Positions 37,366 through 46,246 are shown, counted from the stretch's first letter. The stretch: 64,000 nucleotides of DNA from Variibacter gotjawalensis (GCF_002355335.1 NZ_AP014946.1:3177501-3241500); one strand, 5' to 3'. Notes: generated by a model from the sequence alone, not told the origin. Made by a program: numbers and translations.

Positions 37366-38157
37366 CTATTCCGGCAAAATCGCTACCGCTCGCGTCCAAC
37401 CGGCCGAGCCGCGATGCACCTTCACTGGGAAGCACACGATCTCGAAGCCGTCAGCCGGCAGCTTGTCGAGATTGGTCAGCTTCTCGAGATGCGAGTAGCC
37501 GATCTCGCGCCCGGCCCGATGGCCCTCCCAGATCAGCGAGGTGTTGCCGGTATCGCTGACGCGCTTTTTTGTGAACGAGAACGGCGCGTCCCAGCTCCAG
37601 CCGTCGGTGCCGACGAGACGCACGCCGCGCTCCAGCATCCATAGCGTCGCGGCTTTGCCGATCCCGCAGCCCGCGTTGATGTAGTCGTCGTGCCCGTAGC
37701 GCTCGGCCGCGCGCGTGTTGACGACGACAATCTCGAGCGGCTTCAGCGAGTGCCCGATGCGCTTGAGTTCGGCCTCAATGTCGCCGGGTGTCGCGACGTA
37801 GCCGTCCTCCATGTGCCGGAAGTCGAGCTTTACGGCCGGGTTGAAGCACCATTCGAGCGGCACTTCGTCAATCCGCCACGCCGGCTCACCGCCCTCCTTC
37901 ACCGCGTGGTTCATCGTTGGGAAATAATGATACGGCGCATCCAAGTGCGTGCCGTTATGTGTCGAGATCGCGACGCGCTCGACCGCAGCGTAGACGCCGC
38001 CATCCGGCAACTCGGATGTCTCGATGCCCATATACGCCGCCATGCCGGGAGCGCTCATCGCATGATCGACATACTCGATCTTCGGCAGCATGTCGGGCGG
38101 ATCGCTGGCGATGCCGGCTTTCAGCGCAACCGAGATATCGACGAAGCGGCGCGGCAT
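37366..38157 (-). CDS. Cyclase family protein (kynurenine-formamidase-like)
   Basis: Protein of 263 residues with the family's metal-binding motif in AISTHNGTHLDAPYHYFP (HxGTHxDxPxH pattern). A further conserved block is EIVVVNTRAAERYGHDDYINAGCGIG. Members include kynurenine formamidase and other metal hydrolases acting on cyclic or amide bonds; the substrate here is open. It begins nine bases after the CoA-lyase stop, so it forms an operon with the CoA lyase and CoA transferase and may act on an organic acid in the same route. Confidence 0.85.
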   Translation of the reverse strand: MPRRFVDISVALKAGIASDPPDMLPKIEYVDHAMSAPGMAAYMGIETSELPDGGVYAAVERVAISTHNGTHLDAPYHYFPTMNHAVKEGGEPAWRIDEVPLEWCFNPAVKLDFRHMEDGYVATPGDIEAELKRIGHSLKPLEIVVVNTRAAERYGHDDYINAGCGIGKAATLWMLERGVRLVGTDGWSWDAPFSFTKKRVSDTGNTSLIWEGHRAGREIGYSHLEKLTNLDKLPADGFEIVCFPVKVHRGSAGWTRAVAILPE

Positions 38158-38166
38158 GGAAACTCC

Positions 38167-39069
38167 TCAGACTTTCGGCGCGCGCTGAATGCGCGACTGG
38201 ATCGCACGATGGCGCGCCAGCAAGGCTTCGGCGCGGATCACCACCGGCACGTCGATCATCTTGCCGTCAACGGCGATCGATCCGCGACCCGCCGCCGTCG
38301 CCGCCTCGTAAGCCGCAACGATCTTCTCGGCCGATACGACCTCTGCGGCGCTCGGTCCGAAGTGTTCGTTGAGGATCGGAATCTGCGCGGGATGGACCAC
38401 CGACGCGCCCATGAACCCGAGCCCGCGCGAGCGGATCACCGTATCTTTGAAGCCATCGAGATCCTTGTAGTCCGCAACCGTGCCGATGAAGCCGAGCGGC
38501 ATGATCCCGGACGCGCGTGCAGCAATCGCCAGCGTCTGCTTCGGTAGGAAATATGCCTCCGGCGTCGGCAGCATCCCGACATCGAGTGCGAAATCTTCGC
38601 CGCCCAAAACCATCGCGACGTTGCGCGGCGAAGACGCCGCTATTTCCGCCATCTTGAACCAAGCCGCCGCCGTCTCGATCATCACGCTGAACACAATCGT
38701 GCCTGGCGCGATGCCGCGCTCGACTTCGAGTTCGGTCACAACCTCATCGATCAGCCTTACATGATCAGCGCTGTCGATCTTCGTCAGCGCCAGCGCCTGC
38801 ACCTCCGGCCACACGGCGGCTTCGAGATCGAGCACGGCTTGCCGCCACGGCCGATTGATGCGCACGACGATATCGGCGCCCTGCGCCGCGACCGTTTGCG
38901 CGGTCTCACGCAAAGCCTTCCGCGCGCCTGGACGCTCAGCCGCTGGCACCGCATCTTCGAGATCGAGAATGATCGCGTCCGCGCCGCGCTTCGCCGCGCC
39001 GTCGATAAACTTCTTCACGTTGGCGGGCACATACAAGAGCGAGCGCCACACCGGCAAATTCGCTTTCAT
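38167..39069 (-). CDS. HpcH/HpaI-type CoA ester lyase (citrate/malyl-CoA lyase family)
   Basis: Protein of 300 residues of the TIM-barrel CitE/Mcl family. It starts WRSLLYVPANVKKFIDGAAKRGADAIILDLEDAV, the canonical N-terminus with Mg-binding Glu/Asp, and includes VVRINR, FSVMIETAAAWF, LGGEDFALDVG and GFMGASVVHPAQIP. Likely cleaves or forms a malyl-, citramalyl- or similar CoA ester; the exact substrate is unknown. The ATG at 39069 overlaps the CoA transferase stop (TGATG), which fixes the start and implies coupled expression. Confidence 0.88.
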   Translation of the reverse strand: MKANLPVWRSLLYVPANVKKFIDGAAKRGADAIILDLEDAVPAAERPGARKALRETAQTVAAQGADIVVRINRPWRQAVLDLEAAVWPEVQALALTKIDSADHVRLIDEVVTELEVERGIAPGTIVFSVMIETAAAWFKMAEIAASSPRNVAMVLGGEDFALDVGMLPTPEAYFLPKQTLAIAARASGIMPLGFIGTVADYKDLDGFKDTVIRSRGLGFMGASVVHPAQIPILNEHFGPSAAEVVSAEKIVAAYEAATAAGRGSIAVDGKMIDVPVVIRAEALLARHRAIQSRIQRAPKV

Positions 39070-40274
39070 CAGATCACTCCGCGCTTCCGGCAATCCTCGA
39101 CCGCAACGGCGTCGAGCCCAAGCTCGCCGAGCAATTCCGCGTTATGCTCGCCAAGCGACGGCGCTGCATGGCGGATCGCACCGGGTGTCTCGGAGAGACG
39201 CGGCACCACGGCATGCATCGGCACCGAGCCCATCTCTTCATCGGGGTAGTCCATCAGGATCCCGCGCGCCTTCACGTGCGGATCGGCCACGAACTGATCG
39301 ATGTCGTAAACGGGTGCCGCCGTCACCTCGGCGCGCTCGAACACCGCGAGCGCATCGTCGAGCGTCCGCTCCAGAATGAATTCGCGGATCGGTGCTTCAG
39401 CTTCCTCGGCATTTTTCACGCGGTCGGCGTTGGTGCGGAATCGCGGGTCGGTGATCATGTCGGGCCGCCCGACGGCGCGGAACAACCGCTCGACCATCCC
39501 TTGGATCGAGGCCGAGATCGCGATGAAGCGGCCATCCTTCGTCTCGAACACATTGCGTGGGCCGGCGGTCGCGGAGCGGCTTCCGGTGCGCGGCCTAACT
39601 TCGCCGGTCAGCTGATAGATCGCGGCTTCCGGGCCGAGGAGGGAATAGATCGGGTCGAGCAGCGGCAGATCGATCACCTGCCCTTTGCCGCCGCCGACCT
39701 CGATCGAGCGCAGCGCATTGAGCACAGCGGATGTGCCGTAAAGTCCCGCGATCATATCGGCGAGCGCGAGCGGCGGCAGCACCGGCGGCCGATCCGGGAA
39801 GCCGTTCTTGGCCGCGAAGGTCGACACACCCTCGACCAGCGTGCCGAAACCTGGGCGGTCTTTGTAAGGGCCATCCTGCCCCCACCCGGTCACGCGGACG
39901 ATGATCAGTTTCGGATTGCGGGCGTGCAGCACATTCGGCCCGAAACCCATTTTCTCGAGGGTGCCCGGCCGATAATTCTCGATGAAGACTTGCGCCGTAT
40001 CGACGAGCCGCATGAGCAGATCGCGCGCCTGCGCGTCGCGCAGGTTCAGCGTCACGCTTTTCTTGTTGCGCGCGTAGACTTTCCAATGAACGCTGAGCCC
40101 CTCGACGCGCCAGTCGCGCAGCGGATCGCCCTTCTTTGGGTCTTCGATCTTGATGACTTCGGCGCCGAAATCCGCAAGCTGCAGGCTCAGCATATTGCCG
40201 GCGACGAGCCGGGATAGGTCGAGAACGCGGATGCCCTTGAGAGGCCCCTGCGCGTCAGGTTGGAAGGAATGCAA
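39069..40274 (-). CDS. CaiB/BaiF family (class III) CoA transferase
   Basis: Protein of 401 residues: GIRVLDLSRLVAGNMLSLQLADFGAEVIKIEDPKKGDPLRDW is the diagnostic N-terminal half, followed by NKKSVTLNLRDAQARDLL, the FIENYRPGTLEKMG catalytic-loop region, and the C-terminal DPHVKARGILMDYPDEEMG. It moves CoA between carboxylic acids. With the downstream CoA lyase it could activate and then cleave a C4-C5 dicarboxylic acid; the pairing recalls itaconate or methylsuccinate-type degradation, but that is inference. Confidence 0.9.
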   Translation of the reverse strand: MHSFQPDAQGPLKGIRVLDLSRLVAGNMLSLQLADFGAEVIKIEDPKKGDPLRDWRVEGLSVHWKVYARNKKSVTLNLRDAQARDLLMRLVDTAQVFIENYRPGTLEKMGFGPNVLHARNPKLIIVRVTGWGQDGPYKDRPGFGTLVEGVSTFAAKNGFPDRPPVLPPLALADMIAGLYGTSAVLNALRSIEVGGGKGQVIDLPLLDPIYSLLGPEAAIYQLTGEVRPRTGSRSATAGPRNVFETKDGRFIAISASIQGMVERLFRAVGRPDMITDPRFRTNADRVKNAEEAEAPIREFILERTLDDALAVFERAEVTAAPVYDIDQFVADPHVKARGILMDYPDEEMGSVPMHAVVPRLSETPGAIRHAAPSLGEHNAELLGELGLDAVAVEDCRKRGVI

Positions 40275-40377
40275 ATGTCATCGTCCCGGTCGACTGCGCT
40301 TTGCGGCGCCCCGCGCAACTAGACCCCAGCAACTGAGGCCTCGCAAGACCGGCGACCCAACGAAAAAACACCGAACG

Positions 40378-40515
40378 ATGGAACCGAATCCATCGCGGCG
40401 TTTTATGGACGCAGCAAAAAACAGCGTCGGGGCGGCGATGTTCTCAGGATGGGCAGCGATCGTGATCGCGGCAGCTTTCGCCTACGTGGCGGCGTCGCCG
40501 TGGCTACCCTTCTAG
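40378..40515 (+). CDS. Possible 45-residue single-pass membrane protein
   Basis: A short ATG frame coding 45 residues: a basic start (EPNPSRRFMDAAKNSVG) and one hydrophobic helix (GWAAIVIAAAFAYVAASPWLPF). No strong Shine-Dalgarno is seen. It lies upstream of the divergent CoA transferase and converges on a small minus-strand gene. Composition is protein-like, but the ORF is short and unrecognised. Confidence 0.35.
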   Translation: MEPNPSRRFMDAAKNSVGAAMFSGWAAIVIAAAFAYVAASPWLPF

Positions 40516-40521
40516 CCTGAA

Positions 40522-40716
40522 CTAAGCCCGCAATGCCGTTACGTTATCGGCAATCGGAAATGTCCGAACGAGCCGACCATCGTGGTTGAGCTCGATCACG
40601 CCGGCTTTGCCGAACAGCTTCTCGCAAAGCCGAACGGCCGCTTCATCATCGGGTGCTTTGATCTTGCTGATGAAAGCCTGAGCGCCGAGGCGGCTGATTG
40701 CGGTGTAGATTGACAT
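40522..40716 (-). CDS. Small uncharacterised soluble protein
   Basis: Encodes 64 residues from ATG 40716, or 78 residues from ATG 40758. The shorter start is preferred because GGAAGAAGAGA lies upstream and the protein then begins MSIYTAISRLGAQ. Mixed alpha/beta composition with KAPDDEAAVRLCEKLFGKAGVIEL; no family recognised. Upstream on the same strand is a Flp pilin gene, 138 bases away. Coding potential looks good from codon use, but there is no functional clue. Confidence 0.55.
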   Translation of the reverse strand: MSIYTAISRLGAQAFISKIKAPDDEAAVRLCEKLFGKAGVIELNHDGRLVRTFPIADNVTALRA

Positions 40717-40854
40717 CTTTTGGATCTCTTCTTCCGGCAAGTTGAAGTCCGCTCGCATAACGCGCTCGGCCGGGAAGAAGTTGCATCAGACCCAAACAAA
40801 AACGGCAGGCCGCAGACCTACCGCTGCCGACGAGATAAAGCCGACTCGCTCGCT

Positions 40855-41019
40855 TTAGTTGAGCGAGGCGGCTACAGACCCAAACTTGACATTCAGTCGC
40901 GTGCCGATGATCCCCAGAACTCCGATGATCACAACCGAAATCAACGCTGCAATCAGACCGTATTCGATCGCCGTAGCACCGGACTCGTCCTTCAGAAACT
41001 TCTTGATTTGCGCTCTCAT
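40855..41019 (-). CDS. Flp family type IVb pilin
   Basis: A 54-residue pilin. It begins MRAQIKKFLKDESG, is cut after Gly14 by prepilin peptidase, and continues ATAIEYGLIAALI with the invariant Glu at +5 followed by Tyr, then one hydrophobic helix and a short polar tail. These features define Flp/Fap pilins of Tad systems. AGGCGGAAAAAA precedes the ATG. No tad/cpa assembly gene is in the window, so this copy is an orphan or is assembled by a locus elsewhere. Confidence 0.85.
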   Translation of the reverse strand: MRAQIKKFLKDESGATAIEYGLIAALISVVIIGVLGIIGTRLNVKFGSVAASLN

Positions 41020-41200
41020 TTTTTTCCGCCTTGTTTTTCAGTCTCGGCGGGAACAATACGACTGACATTTTTCACAAAGATTAAAGTGAGCGCCAACTTT
41101 CGGCGATACTCGTGCGTCAAAGTGGCGCAAAATGAACGAGTTAGAGGTTGCAAGGCGATCTGACGGCACGATATTACCGAACTGGTCGGTCGAGCACGCC

Positions 41201-41374
41201 TCAGTGAATTTGGCGAGAAACATCATCTGCTAACGATCGCCAGCGAACCGCCAGATCCCGCCAAATTCTCGCGTCTTCCTGATGTCTGGAATCATCGGCG
41301 CAGTGATCGCACCGGTCGGCTTCCTTGCTACAATCGTCCGGCGAGATATGTTCGTACAGTTCGTCCACGGCCAT
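41201..41374 (-). CDS. Possible 57-residue small protein, helical, Cys/Asp-rich
   Basis: Frame from ATG 41374 to TGA 41201 coding 57 residues: an acidic Cys-containing first half (DDCSKEADRCDHCADDSRHQ) and an amphipathic second half (DARIWRDLAVRWRSLADDVS). The ARIWRDLAVRWRSLA pattern resembles short proteins of unknown function that are numerous in Bradyrhizobium-type genomes. No good Shine-Dalgarno was seen. The stretch 41375-41543 beyond it shows no convincing gene. Confidence 0.45.
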   Translation of the reverse strand: MAVDELYEHISPDDCSKEADRCDHCADDSRHQEDARIWRDLAVRWRSLADDVSRQIH

Positions 41375-41543
41375 GCTGGTATCTCGCAGTTCGATAAGGC
41401 TTGGCGCCTTGCCGTAGCGAGTCGTATGCCTGACCCGTCAATTGATCGTCAGCGCGGTCCGAAGTTATTCGGCCATGCCATTCATCTGCGATGCGACGAC
41501 GCGTGCCGCGCACGTTGTACGATTGCTGATGTGTCTGAAAAAA

Positions 41544-41620
<77 letters not shown>

Positions 41621-41980
41621 AATCCGGGTTCGCGGCGATGCGCGACCGATGGGTTGGCGTGAGATACGGAACACGCTTGTCCAAGTCAAGCGAACGTTGC
41701 GGGCATTTGCGAGCGGCGCACAACGCGTCTCGCACCTGCGTCAAAAGCACCCGGTTTTCAGGCACTTTTGCGACTCGACAATGCGAAAGTTGCGAAAAGT
41801 GCTGATAAATACGGGAATCTCGCACCCACCCCCCTGGCGAATCGCGTGGAATCAGGCGTATTCGCAAAGCTCGGAAAACGAATTCCGGCGATATGCGCTC
41901 GATCCGTCGGGACATATCGCACCACAACAGCCCATGAGGGCCGTTGAGTCCCGTCCGCCTAACAGAGGAGGAATCTGAAT
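41621..41980. other. Intergenic region upstream of HU
   Basis: About 360 bases without a convincing gene between tRNA-Asp and the HU gene. It contains an inverted repeat, GCACTTTT (41763-41770) with AAAAGTGC (41796-41803), that could be a regulator site or a weak terminator, and the HU promoter region. The ribosome site GAGGAGGA lies just before the HU start. Confidence 0.5.
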
Positions 41981-42289
41981 ATGGCAGCAGCAGCAGCAAA
42001 GTCGGCGACCCCGGCAACCGTCACGCTTAAGCACCTGGCAGCGAAACTCGCTGAGCAGCACGAACTGTCGAAGAAGGCCGCGGAGGCCATCCTCGCCGAC
42101 GAAATCAGCCTGATCGTCAAGCACCTCAAGAAGGGCGACCGGATCCGCATCGGCGGTCTTGGCATCCTCCAGGTCCGCAAGCGCGCCGCCCGCATGGGCC
42201 GCAACCCGGCGACCGGCGAACAGATCAAGATCAAGGCTTCCAAAAAGGTCGCGTTCCGCGCCTCCAAGGAACTCAAAGAGTCGATCTAA
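41981..42289 (+). CDS. HU-family DNA-binding protein
   Basis: Histone-like protein of 102 residues. An Ala/Lys N-terminal extension of about 15 residues precedes the HU/IHF core, with LAAKLAEQHELSKKAAEAIL and the DNA-binding arm segment GGLGILQVRKRAARMGRNPATGEQIKI, including the conserved RxGRNPxTG. Strong Shine-Dalgarno and an intrinsic terminator frame the gene, as expected for an abundant protein. The extension differs from classical HU (90 residues). Confidence 0.93.
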   Translation: MAAAAAKSATPATVTLKHLAAKLAEQHELSKKAAEAILADEISLIVKHLKKGDRIRIGGLGILQVRKRAARMGRNPATGEQIKIKASKKVAFRASKELKESI

Positions 42290-42312
42290 TTCGATTCTGC
42301 AGTCTTGCGAAA

Positions 42313-42340
42313 AATGCCCCGCTTCGGCGGGGCATTTTTT
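42313..42340 (+). terminator. Intrinsic terminator after HU
   Basis: Nine-base-pair stem ATGCCCCGC/GCGGGGCAT with a TTCG loop and a T6 tract. An A tract on the other side could also stop the convergent EamA transcript, whose stop codon lies at 42339. Confidence 0.9.
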
Positions 42341-43259
42341 ATGTCGCGCGGCCGAAGATCGCCTTACGCTCCGCGATCAGAATGCCGCCGACGACGAGCA
42401 TGAGCGCGATCGCGTGGTAGAGGCCGAACGCCTCGCCGAGGATCGCGACAGAGAACAGCGCGCCGAACACCGGCACCAGATTGACGAACAGCCCTGCCCG
42501 ACCTGGTCCGATGAGCTCGACGCCACGGATGAAGCTGCGCTGCGCGACAAATGACGGGAACAGCCCGACGAAAAGCGTGATGCCGAGCGCAAGCCACGAG
42601 AACGGCCACTGCGCCTTGCCGAGGGCAATCTCGATTGCGACAAGCGGAAGCGACGAGACGAATGCGCCGAACGCGAGCAGCGCGAACATCGCCTGCGGCG
42701 AGAGCGGCGGACGCTTGCGCAAAAACAGCGTGTAGGCCGCATAGCAGGCGGACGCCGCAACGATCAGCACGTCGCCGAAATTGAAGCGCAGCCCAAGCAA
42801 AATCGCGAGATCAGCTTTCGACGTGACTATCACGACGCCGATCACGGTGAGCAGGACGCCGAAGATCGCGACCGCGTCCATCCGCGTGCCGTAAAGCAGG
42901 AACGCCCCGATGAAGACGAAGATCGGGATCGAGCCTTGCAGCAGCGCGAGATTGACGGCGGTCGTGTAATGGCCACCGACATAGAGCGACGCCGCAAACG
43001 CCGTATATCCGATGAAGCCCATGATGAGGCCGAAGCGCCAATGCGGCGCGATCGCGCGCCACTCGCCGAATGTCTGCTTCGGCGTGAACAATCCAAAGCA
43101 CGCGAGCACGAACAGCCAGCGTAGCGACGTCAGCACCATCGGCGATATCTCGCCAACCGCGAGACGTCCGCAGACCGCATTGCCGCCCCACGAAGCGGCC
43201 GCGATGGCGCACAAGAGATAGGCTCGGCGCGCGGTCGCCCGGTTCTCGATGGTCGTCAC
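42339..43259 (-). CDS. EamA/DMT family transporter
   Basis: Drug/metabolite-superfamily permease of 306 residues with ten hydrophobic segments in two EamA repeats. The N-terminal repeat has CAIAAASWGGNAVCGRLAVGEISPMVLTSLRWL, the second IGPGRAGLFVNLVPVFGALFSVAILGE, the conserved end-of-TM9 motif. Substrate unknown. Monocistronic; its 3' end overlaps the HU terminator, so both genes share it. Confidence 0.88.
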   Translation of the reverse strand: MTTIENRATARRAYLLCAIAAASWGGNAVCGRLAVGEISPMVLTSLRWLFVLACFGLFTPKQTFGEWRAIAPHWRFGLIMGFIGYTAFAASLYVGGHYTTAVNLALLQGSIPIFVFIGAFLLYGTRMDAVAIFGVLLTVIGVVIVTSKADLAILLGLRFNFGDVLIVAASACYAAYTLFLRKRPPLSPQAMFALLAFGAFVSSLPLVAIEIALGKAQWPFSWLALGITLFVGLFPSFVAQRSFIRGVELIGPGRAGLFVNLVPVFGALFSVAILGEAFGLYHAIALMLVVGGILIAERKAIFGRAT

Positions 43260-43387
43260 GCTCCCGCACCCATTCCATACGCGAGCGTCAAAAGCGTCCG
43301 CTGCGCGAGGCGTACTCTATCGCCGCGCGCTAGACCATGCAGGAAAGCTGATGCGAGCCATTCGCCGCGCGAATGCAGAGAGGGAAA

Positions 43388-43463
43388 TGGTGGGCAGTGA
43401 CGGGCTCGAACCGCCGACCCTCTCGGTGTAAACGAGATGCTCTACCAACTGAGCTAACCGCCC
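43388..43463 (-). tRNA. tRNA-Val (TAC)
   Basis: On the minus strand, 76 bases with acceptor arm GGGCGGT/ACTGCCC, D arm AGCTCAGTTGGTAGAGC, anticodon stem CTCG-TTTACAC-CGAG with anticodon TAC, T arm GGCGG-TTCGAGC-CCGTC and encoded CCA. Confidence 0.95.
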
Positions 43464-43522
43464 GGGTGCGCTTATCGCGCTTCGCGGACTACTTAGCCGC
43501 CCTCGCCGGTGCCGACAAGGTC

Positions 43523-43909
43523 CTAAACTCTCTCCAGCCGCCAGGCATATTGGTAGGGTCCGTATTCGGTGCTGGTGACGCCGTGGCGCGTCGTGGAGGG
43601 GAATTTTTCCGGCGGCGTCACAACGGTCACCTTGAGATATCCCGTCTCACCGGCCTTCAGAAGCCCGGCATGCACGGCTGCGGCACCGATGGTCGAATCC
43701 CCGCTGTAGATGTCGGTGCCCCAGAGCTGCCCCTCGATCAAGCCGGTGACGCGAAAGTAATAGGTCGCGCCGACTTTCTCGCACAGCCCATGCATCGACG
43801 CCGGCGCGTCGGACGCGACGAAGTTCTGCTCCAGGAGTTTGCGCAGCTGCCGCCGCGACAGCTTCCCTTTGCGGTCGAAATACGACACCAGCTCTTGTAC
43901 GACCTTCAT
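43523..43909 (-). CDS. LCCL-domain protein, third gene of a MoxR/VWA operon
   Basis: Protein of 128 residues. Residues 1-45 look like a small helical module (ELVSYFDRKGKLSRRQLRKLL) and about 55-125 form an LCCL-type domain: LWGTDIYSGDSTIGAAAVHAGLLKAGETGYLKVTVV, then GPYQYAWRLE. LCCL domains are best known from eukaryotic extracellular proteins; bacterial copies are little studied. No signal peptide is present. The ATG at 43909 overlaps the VWA gene stop by four bases (ATGA) and GGAG precedes it, so the three genes are translated as a unit. Function unknown. Confidence 0.75.
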   Translation of the reverse strand: MKVVQELVSYFDRKGKLSRRQLRKLLEQNFVASDAPASMHGLCEKVGATYYFRVTGLIEGQLWGTDIYSGDSTIGAAAVHAGLLKAGETGYLKVTVVTPPEKFPSTTRHGVTSTEYGPYQYAWRLERV

Positions 43910-45141
43910 GGCGAAACTCCTCGTTGCATGGAGACGACGCGGCCGTACGGCGGCGCGAACGAACTTTGCGGCCGCGGCAGCGCCCACAGCACGCCATACG
44001 GCATCGCTTCGCCCGGATACGTAATGTCGCCGTCCGTGATGACGACCACCGCCGTGACCCGCGCATCGGCCGCCAAAGCCACCATCGCGGGCGACAGATC
44101 GCTGCCGCCGTAGCCGCGCACCTCATATTCGGCGAGCTCATGCGCCGCGACGGTCTCGTCGCCAGTAACGATGGTGTCGCACTGGACGACGCGGATATCG
44201 TCGACGCCCGCCGCCTCGCAGAAATCGCCGATCGCGCCGAGCATGTAGGGAATGTCGTCGCTCATCGACGCCGACGTATCGAGGATCACGTTGAGGATCT
44301 GCGTCGTTCGCTTGCGGCCCGGCAGCACGACAGTCGCGTGATCCGCGCCACGGCGCGAGGCGCGCGTATAGGTCCGCTCGCCTGGTGCCGAGCCATCAAG
44401 GATCGTCTGCAGCGCGACATGCCATGGCGTTTGGTAAAAGCCACGCTGCGCACGCACGGTCTGCTGCGTCTCGCCGCTCTCGAAGCCGCGGCCGCGCATG
44501 ATGCCGAGTGCCTTGGCGATTGCCATCCCGTGCGCCGCAAGATCGCGCATCGCGCGCGCTCTCGCGGCTTGATCTTCGTTATCGCCCGGAAACATTTCGC
44601 GCTCGCGCTTGGCGTCTAGCACGTCGCCAGTCGTCCCCGGCTCGGCTTGCGCGGCTGCGCCGAGCACCTGGTCGAGCGTGACGACAACGCCCTCCCACAC
44701 CTGCGTGCGCGACGACATGCTGTTCGCGTTGCGCCGCATCTCCAGCACGATCTCCTCGGCCGCCCGCTCGCGCGCACCCGGCATGTCGAGTCCACCGGCC
44801 GGAATCGTGCTCACGCCAAGCGCGTGCCGTAGCATGTCGTTGATGATGTAATCGTGCGCATAATTGAACTCGAGATGATGCGAGCCGCGCGCGCGTTCGT
44901 GCGTGCGTAGCGCGAGATGCAACAACTCATGCGCCAGCACGAAGACCAGATCGTCGGCGGAGAGCCGCGCCGTGAATGCCGGATTAGCGACGAGACGGCC
45001 GGATGCGAAGACGCCCATCGTCGGCACCCGCTCGTCGATGTCGACGCGCACGGCAGCGGCGAGCCCCGACAGATGCGGAAACGGCACCGTAACCAGGCGC
45101 AAGCCCCGCTCGATGCGCTGACGCGTTTCGAGATGCGTCAT
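43906..45141 (-). CDS. DUF2201-type metallopeptidase-like / VWA-like domain protein
   Basis: Protein of 411 residues. The N-terminal half has a zincin motif HELLH (residues 71-75) with nearby NYAHDYIINDML, as in the putative metallopeptidase domain of DUF2201. The C-terminal third is a VWA-like domain with a MIDAS pattern: DTSASMS (288-294), GGSDLSP (345-351) and ITDGD (368-372). Paired with a MoxR ATPase by a four-base overlap, it fits the MoxR-AAA+/VWA chaperone scheme used for metal-centre insertion or enzyme maturation. The target is unknown. Confidence 0.85.
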   Translation of the reverse strand: MTHLETRQRIERGLRLVTVPFPHLSGLAAAVRVDIDERVPTMGVFASGRLVANPAFTARLSADDLVFVLAHELLHLALRTHERARGSHHLEFNYAHDYIINDMLRHALGVSTIPAGGLDMPGARERAAEEIVLEMRRNANSMSSRTQVWEGVVVTLDQVLGAAAQAEPGTTGDVLDAKREREMFPGDNEDQAARARAMRDLAAHGMAIAKALGIMRGRGFESGETQQTVRAQRGFYQTPWHVALQTILDGSAPGERTYTRASRRGADHATVVLPGRKRTTQILNVILDTSASMSDDIPYMLGAIGDFCEAAGVDDIRVVQCDTIVTGDETVAAHELAEYEVRGYGGSDLSPAMVALAADARVTAVVVITDGDITYPGEAMPYGVLWALPRPQSSFAPPYGRVVSMQRGVSP

Positions 45142-46169
45142 GTCGCGACTTTCTTAAGCAACGCGAACATCGCCTTGTCGGCGCCGAGCGCACCCCAGGT
45201 CTCGACCATGTCGGTGACGAGGATCAGCTGATGTTCATGCGACAGGCTGCGCAGGAAGCGGTTGATGACGGCAGGTTTGAACCCCTCAGCCAGGCCATCG
45301 CGAACAAACTGCCGGATGCAGTCGAGCACGAACCAGCGCGCCGAGTCGCCCTTCGGCAGATGCTCCGGATGCCGGATGTAATCTTCCAGCGGACGCATCG
45401 CGCCTATCTGTTCTTCGGCAAGCGCACAGAAGACGACCGCATCCTCCGGCGATAGCCGCCCGAAGGCGAGCGCGCGGCGCGTTTCATTGGTCAACACGCC
45501 CGCCTTCTCGGCCATGTCGAGCGCACGCGACAGCAGCGCCCATGCGCGCGGCGTCGAGAACGGCACCGGATCGGCCGGCACCGGCCGCATCAGCGCGTCC
45601 GGGATCGTGCGAACGAAGCTGCGGATCTCGTTGCGGACGCCGCGTTGCTGGGCCCATGTCAGCCATTCGTCGGTGTCGACTTTCAGCTGCAAAATGGTCA
45701 CGCGGTTGACAAGCGCCGAACTCATCGCGCGCACCAACGCCCGGTCCTGCAGCCGGTTGCCGGCGGCCACCACCCACGTGCCGGGCGGCAACGCGTGCTC
45801 GCCGAGCCGCCGCTCCAGCAGCAGCGAATAGAACGCCTTCTGCACATCCGGCGCACAAGCCGGGAGTTCGTCGAGGAAGAGGCAGAATGGCTCCGGTTTC
45901 TCGGGAAGCAGAATGCGCGGCGGGCAGAACACCGAACGTTCGCCGACGATGCGCGGGATGCCCGACACGTCTTCCGGAGCGATCTGCGTTCCGAGCAGCG
46001 AACGGCACGGCAAGCCGGCCTCGCGCGCTGCTTCGTAGACGATATCGGATTTGCCGAGCCCGGGCGGCGACAGCAGCAGAAAGCTCTGCTCCTGCGCCAT
46101 GCATTGGATCAGCTTCTTCGCCTGCCGCAACGTGACGACTTCGTCGAACGCACTCCGCGCGCCTTCCAT
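45138..46169 (-). CDS. MoxR-type AAA+ ATPase
   Basis: Protein of 343 residues with Walker A SPPGLGKSD, Walker B CLFLDELPA, sensor-1-like VVAAGNRLQDR and an arginine-bearing LVNRVTILQL. This is the AAA_5/MoxR layout, with a helical lid. It is the first gene of the operon and overlaps the VWA gene by four bases. MoxR proteins act with VWA partners as remodelling chaperones; no obvious client enzyme is next to it. Its own promoter should lie in the 77 bases between it and the EamA stop. Confidence 0.9.
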   Translation of the reverse strand: MEGARSAFDEVVTLRQAKKLIQCMAQEQSFLLLSPPGLGKSDIVYEAAREAGLPCRSLLGTQIAPEDVSGIPRIVGERSVFCPPRILLPEKPEPFCLFLDELPACAPDVQKAFYSLLLERRLGEHALPPGTWVVAAGNRLQDRALVRAMSSALVNRVTILQLKVDTDEWLTWAQQRGVRNEIRSFVRTIPDALMRPVPADPVPFSTPRAWALLSRALDMAEKAGVLTNETRRALAFGRLSPEDAVVFCALAEEQIGAMRPLEDYIRHPEHLPKGDSARWFVLDCIRQFVRDGLAEGFKPAVINRFLRSLSHEHQLILVTDMVETWGALGADKAMFALLKKVAT

Positions 46170-46246
46170 GCTTCCCTCCTCGGCAAGATCAGCCGTGGCG
46201 GGCGCAAATGGTGGGAGCCGCTCGTTATGCTAGAGGCGCTGGCGAA

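Noticed and set aside
43249-43431. Short plus-strand frame ending DGLEPPTLSV
   Set aside because: Antisense of tRNA-Val; a classic false gene.
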